Shown here: piece after piece, positions 24,943-33,422 of the stretch
Position numbering within the stretch: the first letter of the stretch is position 1
Layout: every line of letters begins with the position of its first letter
Source of the DNA: Candidatus Methanoplasma reticulitermitis
GTDB lineage: Archaea; Thermoplasmatota; Thermoplasmata; Methanomassiliicoccales; Methanomethylophilaceae
Assembly: GCA_031287135.1 (NCBI GenBank)
Contig: JAITTK010000083.1
Location: 1 to 42,085, forward strand
Direction of reading: 5' to 3'
DNA: 42,085 nt
Notes under the pieces: generated by a model
Told to the model about the DNA's origin: nothing
The model's database searches: none
The model's input: the letters and a program-made list of their open reading frames with translations, nothing else
Position numbers and translations under genes: made by a program

Positions 24943-25332
24943 ATGGCCAATAAAACAGAACAAATGACTCCGGCGAAGATAGTGATTCTCATATCCGGCA
25001 TAACCATCTCCATGTTACTGGCAGTGTCTTTCAGAGGGTCGATAAACCATGTTCTGGCAACGGTATCAGCGGTGACGCTGGTGCTGATGATATTGATAGT
25101 CAGACCGAATGACGGAAGCTGGTTTAAAAATTGGTGGGGAGAATCGAGGTATGTGTTTGTTCTTGGGTTGGCAACTGGGCTGATGCCAGGAGCAATGATT
25201 GCACTGTCATATAACTTCGGGAGTAATTCTCCGATAATTGCGAACATAATAATGTTGGCAGCAGGTGTCATTCTCTTTGTCGTGTGTATGAATGAACAAT
25301 CGCATCACAGAAGACGAAATGCCGGCAGATGA
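24943..25332 (+). CDS. Small integral membrane protein of unknown function
   Basis: A 129-residue protein starting MANKTEQMTPAKIVILISGI. Four hydrophobic segments are visible: IVILISGITISMLLAVSF, VLATVSAVTLVLMILIV, YVFVLGLATGLMPGAMIAL and IIANIIMLAAGVILFVVCM. A short polar loop, RPNDGSWFKNWWGES, lies between the second and third, and the tail is basic (HHRRRNAGR). I do not recognise the family. In-frame ATGs at 24892 and 24919 exist, but the TATA spacing favours 24943. It stands alone between priS and a TatD-related gene. The regular helix pattern makes a real gene likely. Confidence 0.6.
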   Translation: MANKTEQMTPAKIVILISGITISMLLAVSFRGSINHVLATVSAVTLVLMILIVRPNDGSWFKNWWGESRYVFVLGLATGLMPGAMIALSYNFGSNSPIIANIIMLAAGVILFVVCMNEQSHHRRRNAGR

Positions 25333-25697
25333 TTCCCTCATAACAACGTCCCAAACCGTTGGCTGTTCCAATTTGCAGTAGTAATGTGTCAGAACATCTC
25401 TGAATCCCGAGTTCGACATAACCTTTTGAGAATATGTTGTGAAGGGAGCAATCCGGCAGTAAGGCAGAAGTGTCCCTAACGAATCGCTTATCCATGACAG
25501 TAGAACAATCTCTGTTCAGGATGTCCGTCACGGATCCTAACGAGAACGGATAATTGCCGATCGGTACGACCGCCTGCGTGAAGGAACATCTCGGGGGATT
25601 GGGCTCCGATGGTTTATTCGGAGGAATCAATTGACGCGGAGAACGCGTCCGAAGCTTGATGCGATGGGTTAATCAACACAATAACCGTTCCACAGAT
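25333..25697. other. Gene-free stretch upstream of the TatD-related hydrolase
   Basis: No gene is assigned. A 120-codon frame runs leftward from 25630 and overlaps the membrane protein gene's end; it is Cys- and Pro-containing, unrecognised, and has no ribosome binding site. The sequence could be a decayed element. Inverted repeats or target duplications were not seen. Confidence 0.35.
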
Positions 25698-26537
25698 ATG
25701 GCCGAGAAGATCCCCGTCTACGACAATCACGTACACATGGATCCCGCAGGCAGGAACGTCGGCGCCGCGAAGGAGTTCGAGGCGGCCGGGGGGACGGGGA
25801 TGACGCTTGTCACTCTTCCGTACAGACAGGTGCAGATAACGAAAGGGGAGGATTTCGGGCGTTCCTACGGGATAACCTTTTCAATGGCCGACAGGACCAA
25901 AGAGGCCACATGCCTCGAAGTCAACATCGCCGTGGGGCCATACCCCGTGCTTATAATCCCGCTCTCGGAGCGTTTCGGCATCGAGAAGGCGGAGGAGATG
26001 ATGATCGAAGGTATGGAGATCGCCGCGCGGGCCGTTGCCGAAGGGAAGGCATGCGCGATAGGGGAGATCGGCAGACCCCACTTCAGCGTTCCGGATGATA
26101 TATGGGACGCGTCCAACAGGATACTCCTCAGAGGAATGGAATGCGCGAAAGAACTGGACTGTCCCGTCATAATCCACAGCGAATCAGGGACCGCGGATAC
26201 GAACATGTCCCTTTCGGAAATGGCCAGGGATGCCGGCCTGGATCCGGGAATGGTCGTGAAGCACTCGTCTCCCCCCTTTGTGACGGATGAGGAGACATAC
26301 GGTGTGATGCCCTCGATCCCCGCGTCGAAGAAGAACATAAACGAGGCGTTGGACAAGGGCTCGACCAGGTTCATGCTGGAGACCGATTACATAGACGATC
26401 CGGAAAGGCCGGGCATGGTCATGTCGATAAACACGGTGCCGAACAAGATAAAAATGCTGCTGTCGACCGGCAGGATGGATCAGGACGGCATACACAGGAT
26501 ATGCAAGGATATACCGGATTCCCTGTACCGCCGCTGA
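25698..26537 (+). CDS. TatD-related metal-dependent hydrolase (archaeal type)
   Basis: A 279-residue TIM-barrel amidohydrolase-type protein. Metal ligands appear as DNHVHMDP (H-x-H), GEIGRPH (Glu), VIIHSESG (His), VVKHSSPP (His) and LETDYIDDP (Asp), in the order of the TatD/urease superfamily. The archaeal subgroup is uncharacterised; TatD proteins elsewhere are DNases or esterases, so activity on nucleic acid or a small molecule is open. I start at ATG 25698 (MAEKIPVYDNHVHMDP), next to the first metal motif as in homologues; the upstream ATGs at 25656 and 25659 add an unrelated stretch. The gene ends 38 nt before the MBL-fold gene. Confidence 0.87.
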   Translation: MAEKIPVYDNHVHMDPAGRNVGAAKEFEAAGGTGMTLVTLPYRQVQITKGEDFGRSYGITFSMADRTKEATCLEVNIAVGPYPVLIIPLSERFGIEKAEEMMIEGMEIAARAVAEGKACAIGEIGRPHFSVPDDIWDASNRILLRGMECAKELDCPVIIHSESGTADTNMSLSEMARDAGLDPGMVVKHSSPPFVTDEETYGVMPSIPASKKNINEALDKGSTRFMLETDYIDDPERPGMVMSINTVPNKIKMLLSTGRMDQDGIHRICKDIPDSLYRR

Positions 26538-26575
26538 AACATTATTCAACCCGAACACGATATGCGGGCGATATC

Positions 26576-27334
26576 ATGCAGGCAAAGATAACCAGCGTCT
26601 ACGATGAAGGTTCCCTGGAAGGCACGTCCCTGATCGGGGCGGACGGATTCGCGGTCCTGGTGGAATCGGGGGACCAGAGGATACTTTTCGATACCGGGAG
26701 AAGGGGCAGGTACCTGTTGAATAACATGATGTTCCTGGATGTTAAACCGGATGATATAAGCAAAGTGGCGATATCGCACGGACATGCGGGCCACACAGGC
26801 GGGATAGAGGGCCTGCTGAGAGACAGGGAGAACAATCTCGGCATATATGCTCCGGGTTCCGCGATAGGTGTGAAGAAGCTGTTCGGCCCGAAAGGTGTCC
26901 GCATACCGGAAGACCTCTCCGACAGGGCGGATGTTTATGAGGTCAGGAATTGGATGGAGATCGCCTCCGGCATCTTCATCTCGTGCCCGATGGATATCGG
27001 AAACGGTCTGACGGAGTCTTTCCTAACCCTGCTGTCGAAGAAGGGGCCGGTCGTGGTCGCGGCATGCTCCCATGCGGGGACAGATGCGATAATGGATGCG
27101 GTCAAGGAGAAGTTCGGGGCATATCCCAAGATGTACATCGGAGGGGTCCACATAGGCAAAAAGGAGAAGCGGAAGGCGGAGGCCATCGCATCGCTGTTCG
27201 CCGAGAGGAAGTGCAATGACCTCTACCTCAACCACTGCACCGGCGTGAACGGGATGACATATCTCAGAACGGTCCTCGGACTGAAAGGAGTCAACGATTT
27301 CTACGTCGGATCGTCGGTCAGTGTGGAGATGTGA
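26576..27334 (+). CDS. MBL-fold protein of the dihydropterin/RFA-P-type subgroup
   Basis: A 252-residue metallo-beta-lactamase-fold protein. It starts MQAKITSVYDEGSLEGTSLI and has FDTG at the first loop, SHGHAGHTGG as the metal motif, CSHAGTDAIMDAV, GGVHIGKKE and NHCTGVNG. The subgroup related to 7,8-dihydropterin-6-methyl-4-(beta-ribofuranosyl)-aminobenzene 5'-phosphate synthase, which acts near tetrahydromethanopterin synthesis, shows this layout. Here the Asp of H-x-H-x-D-H is Gly (HGHAGH), so the second metal site may be weak or absent. Start 26576 is favoured by homology. It is probably co-transcribed with the TatD-related gene. The exact reaction is unknown. Confidence 0.82.
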   Translation: MQAKITSVYDEGSLEGTSLIGADGFAVLVESGDQRILFDTGRRGRYLLNNMMFLDVKPDDISKVAISHGHAGHTGGIEGLLRDRENNLGIYAPGSAIGVKKLFGPKGVRIPEDLSDRADVYEVRNWMEIASGIFISCPMDIGNGLTESFLTLLSKKGPVVVAACSHAGTDAIMDAVKEKFGAYPKMYIGGVHIGKKEKRKAEAIASLFAERKCNDLYLNHCTGVNGMTYLRTVLGLKGVNDFYVGSSVSVEM

Positions 27335-27555
27335 AACATACCGCAATTCGATATGCGCGTCAGAGCATGCATTGTTTTTACGGATTTGCCATGATCGGCA
27401 CGGACGACCAATACTTATTTTTTCGTCTGTATCCCCCGATAATCGAATGAGAACATGTTTTAATCATCTCTCAACGGGGTTGTCCTTAACATCAACGCGG
27501 ATCCGGCGAAGGTCATTCGTATCCGGGGGCATCTATGGGATCGATTGAAGATAAT

Positions 27556-27565
27556 GATTAAATAC
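27556..27565 (+). promoter_or_regulatory. TATA box of htpX
   Basis: GATTAAATAC lies 32-41 nt before the GTG start of htpX. A transcript starting near 27586 would have a very short leader with GAGTGAT. T-rich runs at about 27374 and 27415 upstream may end the MBL-gene transcript. Confidence 0.45.
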
Positions 27566-27596
27566 AACCGCAATTGTACCTGAATCGAGTGATACC

Positions 27597-28520
27597 GTGA
27601 AATGGCATCTTAAGACGGCTATGATGTTCGCCGTCATGACCCTCATTCTGCTGGCAGTCGGCACTGCGATAGGATACCTGTTTGACAGTATGTGGCTGGG
27701 TCTCGTGATAATGCTCGGCCTCGCCGTTGTGTTCAACCTCTATGCATACTTCTTCTCCAAACGCAGCGCACTGAGGGCCAACAAGGCACGCATCGTGACC
27801 GAAGCCGAGGAACCCAGGCTTTACGGGATAGTAAAGAGTGTCGCGGAGAAAGCCGGCGTGCCGATGCCCGAGGTCGGTGTGTCCGAGTTTCCGATGCCCA
27901 ACGCATTCGCCACCGGGAGGAACCCGAAGAACGCGGCCGTTGTCGCGACGAGAGGTCTCCTCGGCCTGCTGCCGGACGATGAACTTGAAGGTGTCATCGC
28001 CCACGAGATGGCACACGTCAAAAACAGGGACATCCTGGTCATGTCGGTGGCATCGACGATGGCCGCGGTACTGTCATACCTGTCCAGGTATGCGATATGG
28101 ATGGTCATCCTCAGCGGCAACAACCGGAATGCCGTCAACTATGGCATCGCGATAGCCCTCAGCATAACCGTGCCGATCGCGGCACTTCTGGTCCAGCTCG
28201 GTGTGTCAAGGAGCCGTGAATACCTGGCGGACGAGACCGGGGCCAAGATAACAGGCAATCCGCGTGCGCTCGCCCGTGCTTTGAAGACGATCGAGACCGG
28301 AGTGGGCTCTCCCCGCAACGAGTATGACAACAACAGCTATGCGGACATGTGGATCTCGAATCCGGTAAGGAAGAAGAAAAGCCTGTTCTCACGCATGTTC
28401 AGCACCCACCCCCCAATGGATGACAGGATCGCCAGGCTCAACGATCTCGCGATGAAGATGGACAGCGGCCGGATACCGAGGTCCGGGTCATTCGTCGAAA
28501 GAGACCCTTTCCGCAACTGA
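27597..28520 (+). CDS. htpX: Membrane zinc protease HtpX
   Basis: This M48 metalloprotease degrades damaged membrane proteins. It has 307 residues. Two N-terminal membrane helices (AMMFAVMTLILLAVGTAIGY and WLGLVIMLGLAVVFNLYAYF) precede the zinc motif in GVIAHEMAHVKNRD, and the third ligand Glu is in SRSREYLADETGAK. Two more hydrophobic segments lie between (residues ~145-205). STHPPMDDRIARL near the C-terminus is a family signature. It starts with GTG (27597). The stop is 3 nt from the end of the convergent HPS-RraA gene. Confidence 0.94.
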   Translation: MKWHLKTAMMFAVMTLILLAVGTAIGYLFDSMWLGLVIMLGLAVVFNLYAYFFSKRSALRANKARIVTEAEEPRLYGIVKSVAEKAGVPMPEVGVSEFPMPNAFATGRNPKNAAVVATRGLLGLLPDDELEGVIAHEMAHVKNRDILVMSVASTMAAVLSYLSRYAIWMVILSGNNRNAVNYGIAIALSITVPIAALLVQLGVSRSREYLADETGAKITGNPRALARALKTIETGVGSPRNEYDNNSYADMWISNPVRKKKSLFSRMFSTHPPMDDRIARLNDLAMKMDSGRIPRSGSFVERDPFRN

Positions 28521-28523
28521 TCT

Positions 28524-29816
28524 TTATTTCACCGGCTCCCATTTGGCAAGTTCGTTGACCTTTGATAGGGTGGAGCCGCGTTTTATTTCTTCCCGGGTAC
28601 GGTTCTCCCTCTCGTGGACATCCATTGTCCGATTGGCCACCTCAACGGCGACCTCTTTCGGGATCACCATGAGCCCGCATTCATCGCCGACGATCCAATC
28701 CCCCGTACGGACCGTCTGCCCCCCTATCGTGACCTCTATCCCTATGCCTCCGTAACCCTTCGGTTCGCCGGCGCAGGGAACCACCGATCTGGCAAAAGCC
28801 GGGAAATTCATCTTTTTTATGTCGTCGATATCTCTTATCGCTCCGTCGATGACGACTCCGGCCACACCCGCGATCATCGCGGAATGGGAGGCGAGTTCCC
28901 CCCAGACGGCGACAGGTGCATTGCCCACATCTATGACTATGACATCCCCCCGCTTCGCGCGGTCTATCGCCTCGACCGGTTTTGCCCAATCGCCGTTGGC
29001 CGTCTGAACCGTCAGGGCCCTGCCCACCATCCTGGTACCTTCGGCGATGAATGGATGCAGGCCCATGATCACCCCTTTTTTATGGAAAGCGTCGGATATG
29101 TTGCACGTGGATGCACCGGAGAACGCCTCGAACAGCCCCTCCTCGTTATATTTCTTCGACAGTGCGGAGTCCACACTGCATCCGGACATGGCGGACACCA
29201 TGTCCGCAGCGGAGCCTTTGATATCCGCCGCTTTTATTATGCCCCCGCCGACGATTATTATCGATGCCCCGGCCTCCACGAATCTCCCGGCCGTCTCGGC
29301 GGTTATGCCGCCTGCCGCGGCTACCGGCACGGATGTCGCCTGCACGATCTCCCTCAGGATATCGATCGGTTGCCCCGCGCCTTTCATCTGGGAGTCTACG
29401 CCCATGTGCAGGCAGATGTATGATACGCCAAGCTTCTCGACCTCTTTCGCCCTTCCGACCCTGTCCGGAACGTTGATCATATCGATCATTATCTCCGCGC
29501 CGTACTTCCTTCCGGAGGAGACGGCCTCGGATATCGTGGAATCGTCCGCGAGCCCCAGAACCGTCACGATATCGGCACCGGCTTTCGCCATCATCTCGAC
29601 CTCGAGCCCGCCGACATCCATTGTTTTGGTATCCGCTATTATCTTACTATCCGGAAACTCTCTGCGGATTTCCCTCACCGCGTCCGCGCCGTCACTCTTT
29701 ATCAGCGGGGTGCCCACTTCAATCCAGTCCGCCCCGCCCGCGACCGCTTCATGGGCTATAGCTACCGCACGGTTCAGCTGCATCAGGTCCAGAGCGACCT
29801 GCAGGATCGGTTTCAT
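28524..29816 (-). CDS. 3-Hexulose-6-phosphate synthase fused to an RraA-like domain
   Basis: The N-terminal half (1-~210) is a TIM barrel of the HPS family: ILQVALDLMQLNRA, the metal/substrate motif IIADTKTMD, YICLHMGVDSQ and PVAAAGGITAETA. In archaea HPS makes ribulose-5-phosphate and formaldehyde from hexulose-6-phosphate, the main pentose source when the pentose phosphate pathway is missing. The C-terminal half (~215-425) is RraA-like: SGASTCNISDAFHKKGVIMG, VIVIDVGNAPVAVWGELASH and GVVIDGAIRDIDDIKKMNFP. RraA relatives include aldolases and decarboxylases, so the second domain may be an enzyme rather than an RNase regulator. A possible TATA box at ~29837-29847 implies a leaderless message. 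Confidence 0.92.
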   Translation of the reverse strand: MKPILQVALDLMQLNRAVAIAHEAVAGGADWIEVGTPLIKSDGADAVREIRREFPDSKIIADTKTMDVGGLEVEMMAKAGADIVTVLGLADDSTISEAVSSGRKYGAEIMIDMINVPDRVGRAKEVEKLGVSYICLHMGVDSQMKGAGQPIDILREIVQATSVPVAAAGGITAETAGRFVEAGASIIIVGGGIIKAADIKGSAADMVSAMSGCSVDSALSKKYNEEGLFEAFSGASTCNISDAFHKKGVIMGLHPFIAEGTRMVGRALTVQTANGDWAKPVEAIDRAKRGDVIVIDVGNAPVAVWGELASHSAMIAGVAGVVIDGAIRDIDDIKKMNFPAFARSVVPCAGEPKGYGGIGIEVTIGGQTVRTGDWIVGDECGLMVIPKEVAVEVANRTMDVHERENRTREEIKRGSTLSKVNELAKWEPVK

Positions 29817-30227
29817 GAGAGTTTATCGGCGGGGCGTTATTTACTTTTATTGAGGAAACCCGACATCGGAAGCATCTTCCTGCTAACCCGATGTCCATCA
29901 GATCTTTGAATGAATATCAATATCAATGGGCATTAAAATATAATTGATGAGGGGCTTGTTATCGGCAATGCGGCAGAATGTCCGCCACACGGCAAGAAAC
30001 TCCCGATACCGGAATATATGCGCCGATCGACAAAATCAAAGCTTATGGGCCGGTAATCCGCGGCCCACCCATCTGTCTGTTGCATCTCATCCCTCTCAGC
30101 ATTTTCAGACATCTCTACGTATCATTTTACAAGTCATATCCAGTATATAATCTGATATCTGGAACACAGAGCCATATATCTGGTAGATATGAACCTGTTC
30201 TAAACATAACAATCGAATAAGATATAG

Positions 30228-30237
30228 TTTATTTATA
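30228..30237 (+). promoter_or_regulatory. TATA box of the adhesin-like gene
   Basis: TTTATTTATA lies about 65 nt before the ATG at 30300. The start site would be near 30258, giving a ~42-nt leader that contains the ACGGTCGG-G-CCGACTGT palindrome. Confidence 0.55.
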
Positions 30238-30264
30238 CATCTACGCCTTTATCATAATACAGCA

Positions 30265-30281
30265 ACGGTCGGGCCGACTGT
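30265..30281. promoter_or_regulatory. 17-bp palindrome at the adhesin transcription start
   Basis: ACGGTCGG-G-CCGACTGT is symmetrical apart from one base pair. It lies just downstream of the predicted start site, where a bound protein would block transcription; as RNA it could only form a strained hairpin. An operator is the simpler reading. Confidence 0.45.
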
Positions 30282-30299
30282 TTCTTGAATTATAAGGGG

Positions 30300-33128
30300 A
30301 TGAACATCATCAGAAAATACGTATTGGAAGGAGAGGAAACCCCTCTCAACGGAAAGGGAAGGATGGGGGGGGGATTGATCTCCCCCAGGAACCTCGCGGT
30401 TATACTCGCGGCGGTACTGTTCGCGACGGCAGCGTTAGCCGCGGTGTATGAGTCGGACGATTCCGATGCGGCTAACATTATTCCAATAGGTTCATATGAG
30501 GACCTTATCAAAATAGGCGATCCATCCCATCCCCTTTTTCCCTTAAACGGGGACTATATGCTGACTGCGGACATCCAAGCCGCCGGCGAAATCTTCGTTC
30601 CGATAGGAACATCCTCAACTCCGTTCACGGGTACATTCGACGGCGACGGTCACGTGATCGAGAACCTCACGATCGAAAGCGGACGGGGCCTTCAGCAGGC
30701 AGGACTCTTCGGCTATGTCAACGGAGCCACGATCTCCAACCTCGGAATGGTCGGAGGAAGCATCAACGCTGATCAATCCGCAGTTGAAGCTTATGCCGGA
30801 GGTATCGCCGCATACGCATACGCCTCATCCGGAACCACTATCATAGATAACTGCTACAACACGGGTGCTGTATCGGCGACGACGGCCGGACCGGCTTCGT
30901 ATTCAGGCGGCATCGTCGGATACGCGAACGCAGAGTTAGGCGCTGAAATAAAAATAGATAACTGCTACAACACGGGTCTAATATCAGCGATGGGGACCGC
31001 ATATAATTCGTATTCAGGCGGCATCGTCGGATACGCGAACGCAACTTCAGGCGCTGAAATTAAAATAGAGAACTGCTACAACACGAATAACGTGTCGGCG
31101 ACGGCGGGAACTTCGTCTTTGTCCAATCCGCATTCAGGCGGTATCGTCGGATACGCATACGCAGATTCAAGCGGTGCAACGACCATAGTGAACTGCTACA
31201 ACACGGGTGCTGTATTGGCGACGGGGACGCTGGACGCGCCCTTCTCGTATTCAGGCGGCATTGCTGGATTTGCACGTGCGGGTACAGTTGGCGGTGCAAT
31301 AAACATATGGAACTGCCACAACACGGGCGTTGTATCGGCTACGGCGTCGGTGAACACATCCTATTCGTATTCAGGCGGCATCGTCGGATACGTATACGCA
31401 GATTCAGGAACTGGAACAATAATCATAGAGAACTGCTACAACACGAATAGCGTATTGGCGTCGGGAACCGGGCCCAACAGTCGTTCGTATTCAGGCGGTA
31501 TCGCCGGATACGTATCCGCAGATCCGAATACACCAATAATTATAAGGAACTGCTACAACACAGGTGAAGTTTCGGCGCAGGCGACGTTGACCCAATGGGA
31601 GTCACATTCAGGCGGCATCGTTGGACATGCAGACGCATTTTCGACAAATTCAACAATAACCATAGAGAACTGCTACAACACAGGTGAAGTGTCGGCGACG
31701 GCTAAGAATATGCCGTATTCAGGCGGCATCGTCGGAAAGGCAAGCGTATATGGCGGTGCAATGGAAATAGAGAACTGCTACAACGCGGGTGTCGTATCGG
31801 CGGAGGGAGCAGCTTCAAATAAACGTGCCGGAGGAATCGCAGGGTTTGCGAACGGCACAGGGAATTTCATCACCAGCAGCTATTATCTTGAGGGTAAATT
31901 GGTAATCGAAGGCAGTCTTGCCGTTGACAAACTCGTAGGCAATCAAACATCTGCGGCGACGGGAACCTACGACGGCGATGAATTCAGAACAGATGGTCAT
32001 TCAACGTTCAAAACGGATGGTGAGAAAAAAGTTCATGGCACTTATGTCGATTGGGATTTCGGATCATCTTCTCCGATATGGGGTATCGATGCGAGCGGAA
32101 TCATCAACGACGGGTTCCCTTATCTCTTCCCCCTAGGCCCCCTCGGCCCTCGGGGATCCTCATATGATGGATGGACGGTGTCAGTGGATTATGTAAACTA
32201 CACAGGTTCCTCGACCCCTCCGGACGGTGCATCCTTTATCGTCAGGGGAGGGAGTGTGTTCTTCCTCGATATCAGGCCCGACAATGTGATCTACCGCGTG
32301 TTACTGAACGATGACGATGTGACCGCCAGTATAGAACACAACAGATATACCGTAGACCAAGCGGATGACGATCTGAGATTCGTGATTATAGTTGACGTAC
32401 ACCTCACGATACGATCGGGAACCGGAGGTTCTGTGGACTATGAGTACGATGAGGGGTGGGGAACCGTATCGCCCGGAACCGTCTCCGCAGGGGGATTCAG
32501 AACCATCGCCGTCCTCCCGGGAACAACGGTCACCCTGTGGTCCGATGCCGATGCCGGTTATGTGTTCGACAGGTGGGACGGCATCTCCGGAATACCGGGG
32601 TCCGTCCTCGATTTGTATTCCTTCACCCTTAACGGAGATGCCGAGATAAGGGCAGTGTACGATGCGCGGTCCGGCGGAGGAGGCTCCGGAGGCAACGGCA
32701 ACGGAGGCGGAAATGGCAGTGGCAGCGGAGGAGGCTCCGGAGGCAACGATAACGGTGGCGACGGCGACAATGGCGTGGTTTCCGATGTAAGCGGCAATGG
32801 AGTATCGGACGGCGAATGGGCCGTCATGAACCTCGTCTTCGCCATCCTGGCAATAATCTCTGGTATTATCGCGCTCATCGCGGGAAGGGACCTGCGGAGA
32901 GATGCGGATGACGGTACGGGAAACGGTACGGAAGAGAGACCGAAGACATCGTTCTTCCTGAGGATAGCCGCATTCATCATCGGAATCGCTTCGATCATCA
33001 TCTTCTTCCTCACCGAGGATATGAGCCTGACACCGATACCGACGGATTCATGGACTCTCCTGTCCGTGATACTGCTGATAATCGTTCTGATAATGACGAT
33101 GGTCAGTTTCAGGACGGCAAGGGACTGA
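30300..33128 (+). CDS. GLUG-repeat adhesin-like surface protein
   Basis: A cell-surface protein of about 942 residues. An N-terminal membrane/signal helix (LAVILAAVLFATAALAAVY) is followed by ESDDSDAAN. An N-terminal module, FTGTFDGDGHVIENLTIESG, leads into ten repeats of 36-40 residues built on SGGIVGYANA...IENCYNTGAVSATA (GLUG type, a beta-solenoid repeat). An InlB/Flg_new-like domain follows (GYVFDRWDGISGIPGS), then a Gly/Ser/Asn linker (~800-830) and three membrane helices at the C-terminus, which anchor it. The start is uncertain: ATG 30300 has AAGGGG directly before it; TTG 30285 and ATG 30363 are alternatives. A role in binding host or microbial surfaces is inferred. Confidence 0.87.
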   Translation: MNIIRKYVLEGEETPLNGKGRMGGGLISPRNLAVILAAVLFATAALAAVYESDDSDAANIIPIGSYEDLIKIGDPSHPLFPLNGDYMLTADIQAAGEIFVPIGTSSTPFTGTFDGDGHVIENLTIESGRGLQQAGLFGYVNGATISNLGMVGGSINADQSAVEAYAGGIAAYAYASSGTTIIDNCYNTGAVSATTAGPASYSGGIVGYANAELGAEIKIDNCYNTGLISAMGTAYNSYSGGIVGYANATSGAEIKIENCYNTNNVSATAGTSSLSNPHSGGIVGYAYADSSGATTIVNCYNTGAVLATGTLDAPFSYSGGIAGFARAGTVGGAINIWNCHNTGVVSATASVNTSYSYSGGIVGYVYADSGTGTIIIENCYNTNSVLASGTGPNSRSYSGGIAGYVSADPNTPIIIRNCYNTGEVSAQATLTQWESHSGGIVGHADAFSTNSTITIENCYNTGEVSATAKNMPYSGGIVGKASVYGGAMEIENCYNAGVVSAEGAASNKRAGGIAGFANGTGNFITSSYYLEGKLVIEGSLAVDKLVGNQTSAATGTYDGDEFRTDGHSTFKTDGEKKVHGTYVDWDFGSSSPIWGIDASGIINDGFPYLFPLGPLGPRGSSYDGWTVSVDYVNYTGSSTPPDGASFIVRGGSVFFLDIRPDNVIYRVLLNDDDVTASIEHNRYTVDQADDDLRFVIIVDVHLTIRSGTGGSVDYEYDEGWGTVSPGTVSAGGFRTIAVLPGTTVTLWSDADAGYVFDRWDGISGIPGSVLDLYSFTLNGDAEIRAVYDARSGGGGSGGNGNGGGNGSGSGGGSGGNDNGGDGDNGVVSDVSGNGVSDGEWAVMNLVFAILAIISGIIALIAGRDLRRDADDGTGNGTEERPKTSFFLRIAAFIIGIASIIIFFLTEDMSLTPIPTDSWTLLSVILLIIVLIMTMVSFRTARD
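30795..31860 (+). repeat. Tandem GLUG repeats within the adhesin-like gene
   Basis: Ten imperfect units, spaced 108-120 bp apart, begin at about 30795, 30903, 31014, 31134, 31251, 31371, 31491, 31608, 31719 and 31827. Each holds a TCAGGCGGCATCGTCGG-like block and an AACTGCTACAACAC-like block. DNA identity between units is high enough to allow copy-number change by recombination. Interrepeat loops differ in length and sequence. Confidence 0.85.
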
Positions 33129-33187
33129 GTGGATGGTTTACCTCTCTCTGTCCCAGATCCCAATAAATCTTTTCAGCAAACGGCAAG

Positions 33188-33211
33188 AGACCGCCGCGAC
33201 CGCGGCGGTCT
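33188..33211. terminator. GC-rich terminator-like hairpin after the adhesin gene
   Basis: AGACCGCCGC pairs perfectly with GCGGCGGTCT around a GACC loop, 60 nt past the adhesin stop. A T-containing tract (ATTCCTTTTCAATATCCTTT) follows. It is the strongest hairpin noticed in the window. Confidence 0.6.
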
Positions 33212-33422
33212 ATTCCTTTTCAATATCCTTTTGATGATTTTCCGTGATATATCGCCGTGAAATCCGAAAGCCACTCAGCTCGCCCGTCTATCATCAGATG
33301 TCAGCTCGAAAACGTTCATCATCGTGGCGAATCTCCGATTGCGCAATAAGGATAAATGGTTGTCTGTCCGGTAAGTGCTAAATCCCACCATACTATAAGG
33401 GGTCATTCGGCAGAGTGGTCGC

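Larger units (their letters stand above)
29817..30299. other. Gene-free stretch between HPS-RraA and the adhesin-like gene
   Basis: An AT-rich region with divergent promoters. A hairpin GGGCCG...CGGCCC lies at 30047-30066. ATATCTGG occurs twice, 20 nt apart (about 30155-30162 and 30175-30182), upstream of the adhesin TATA box, and a 17-bp palindrome lies at 30265-30281. No gene or RNA is recognised. The long, motif-rich upstream region suggests regulated expression of the adhesin. Confidence 0.45.

Noticed and set aside
25268..25630. 120-codon leftward frame that might be a transposase remnant
   Set aside because: No recognised transposase motif, no ribosome binding site, no terminal repeats, and it overlaps the end of a better supported membrane protein gene.
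29944..30220. Short rightward frames before the adhesin gene
   Set aside because: They overlap each other in different frames, lack binding sites and resemble no known protein.
30795..31860. CRISPR-like regular repeats
   Set aside because: The 108-120 bp period is an in-frame protein repeat (GLUG) with coding-type variation; there are no short palindromic repeats with unique spacers and no cas genes.
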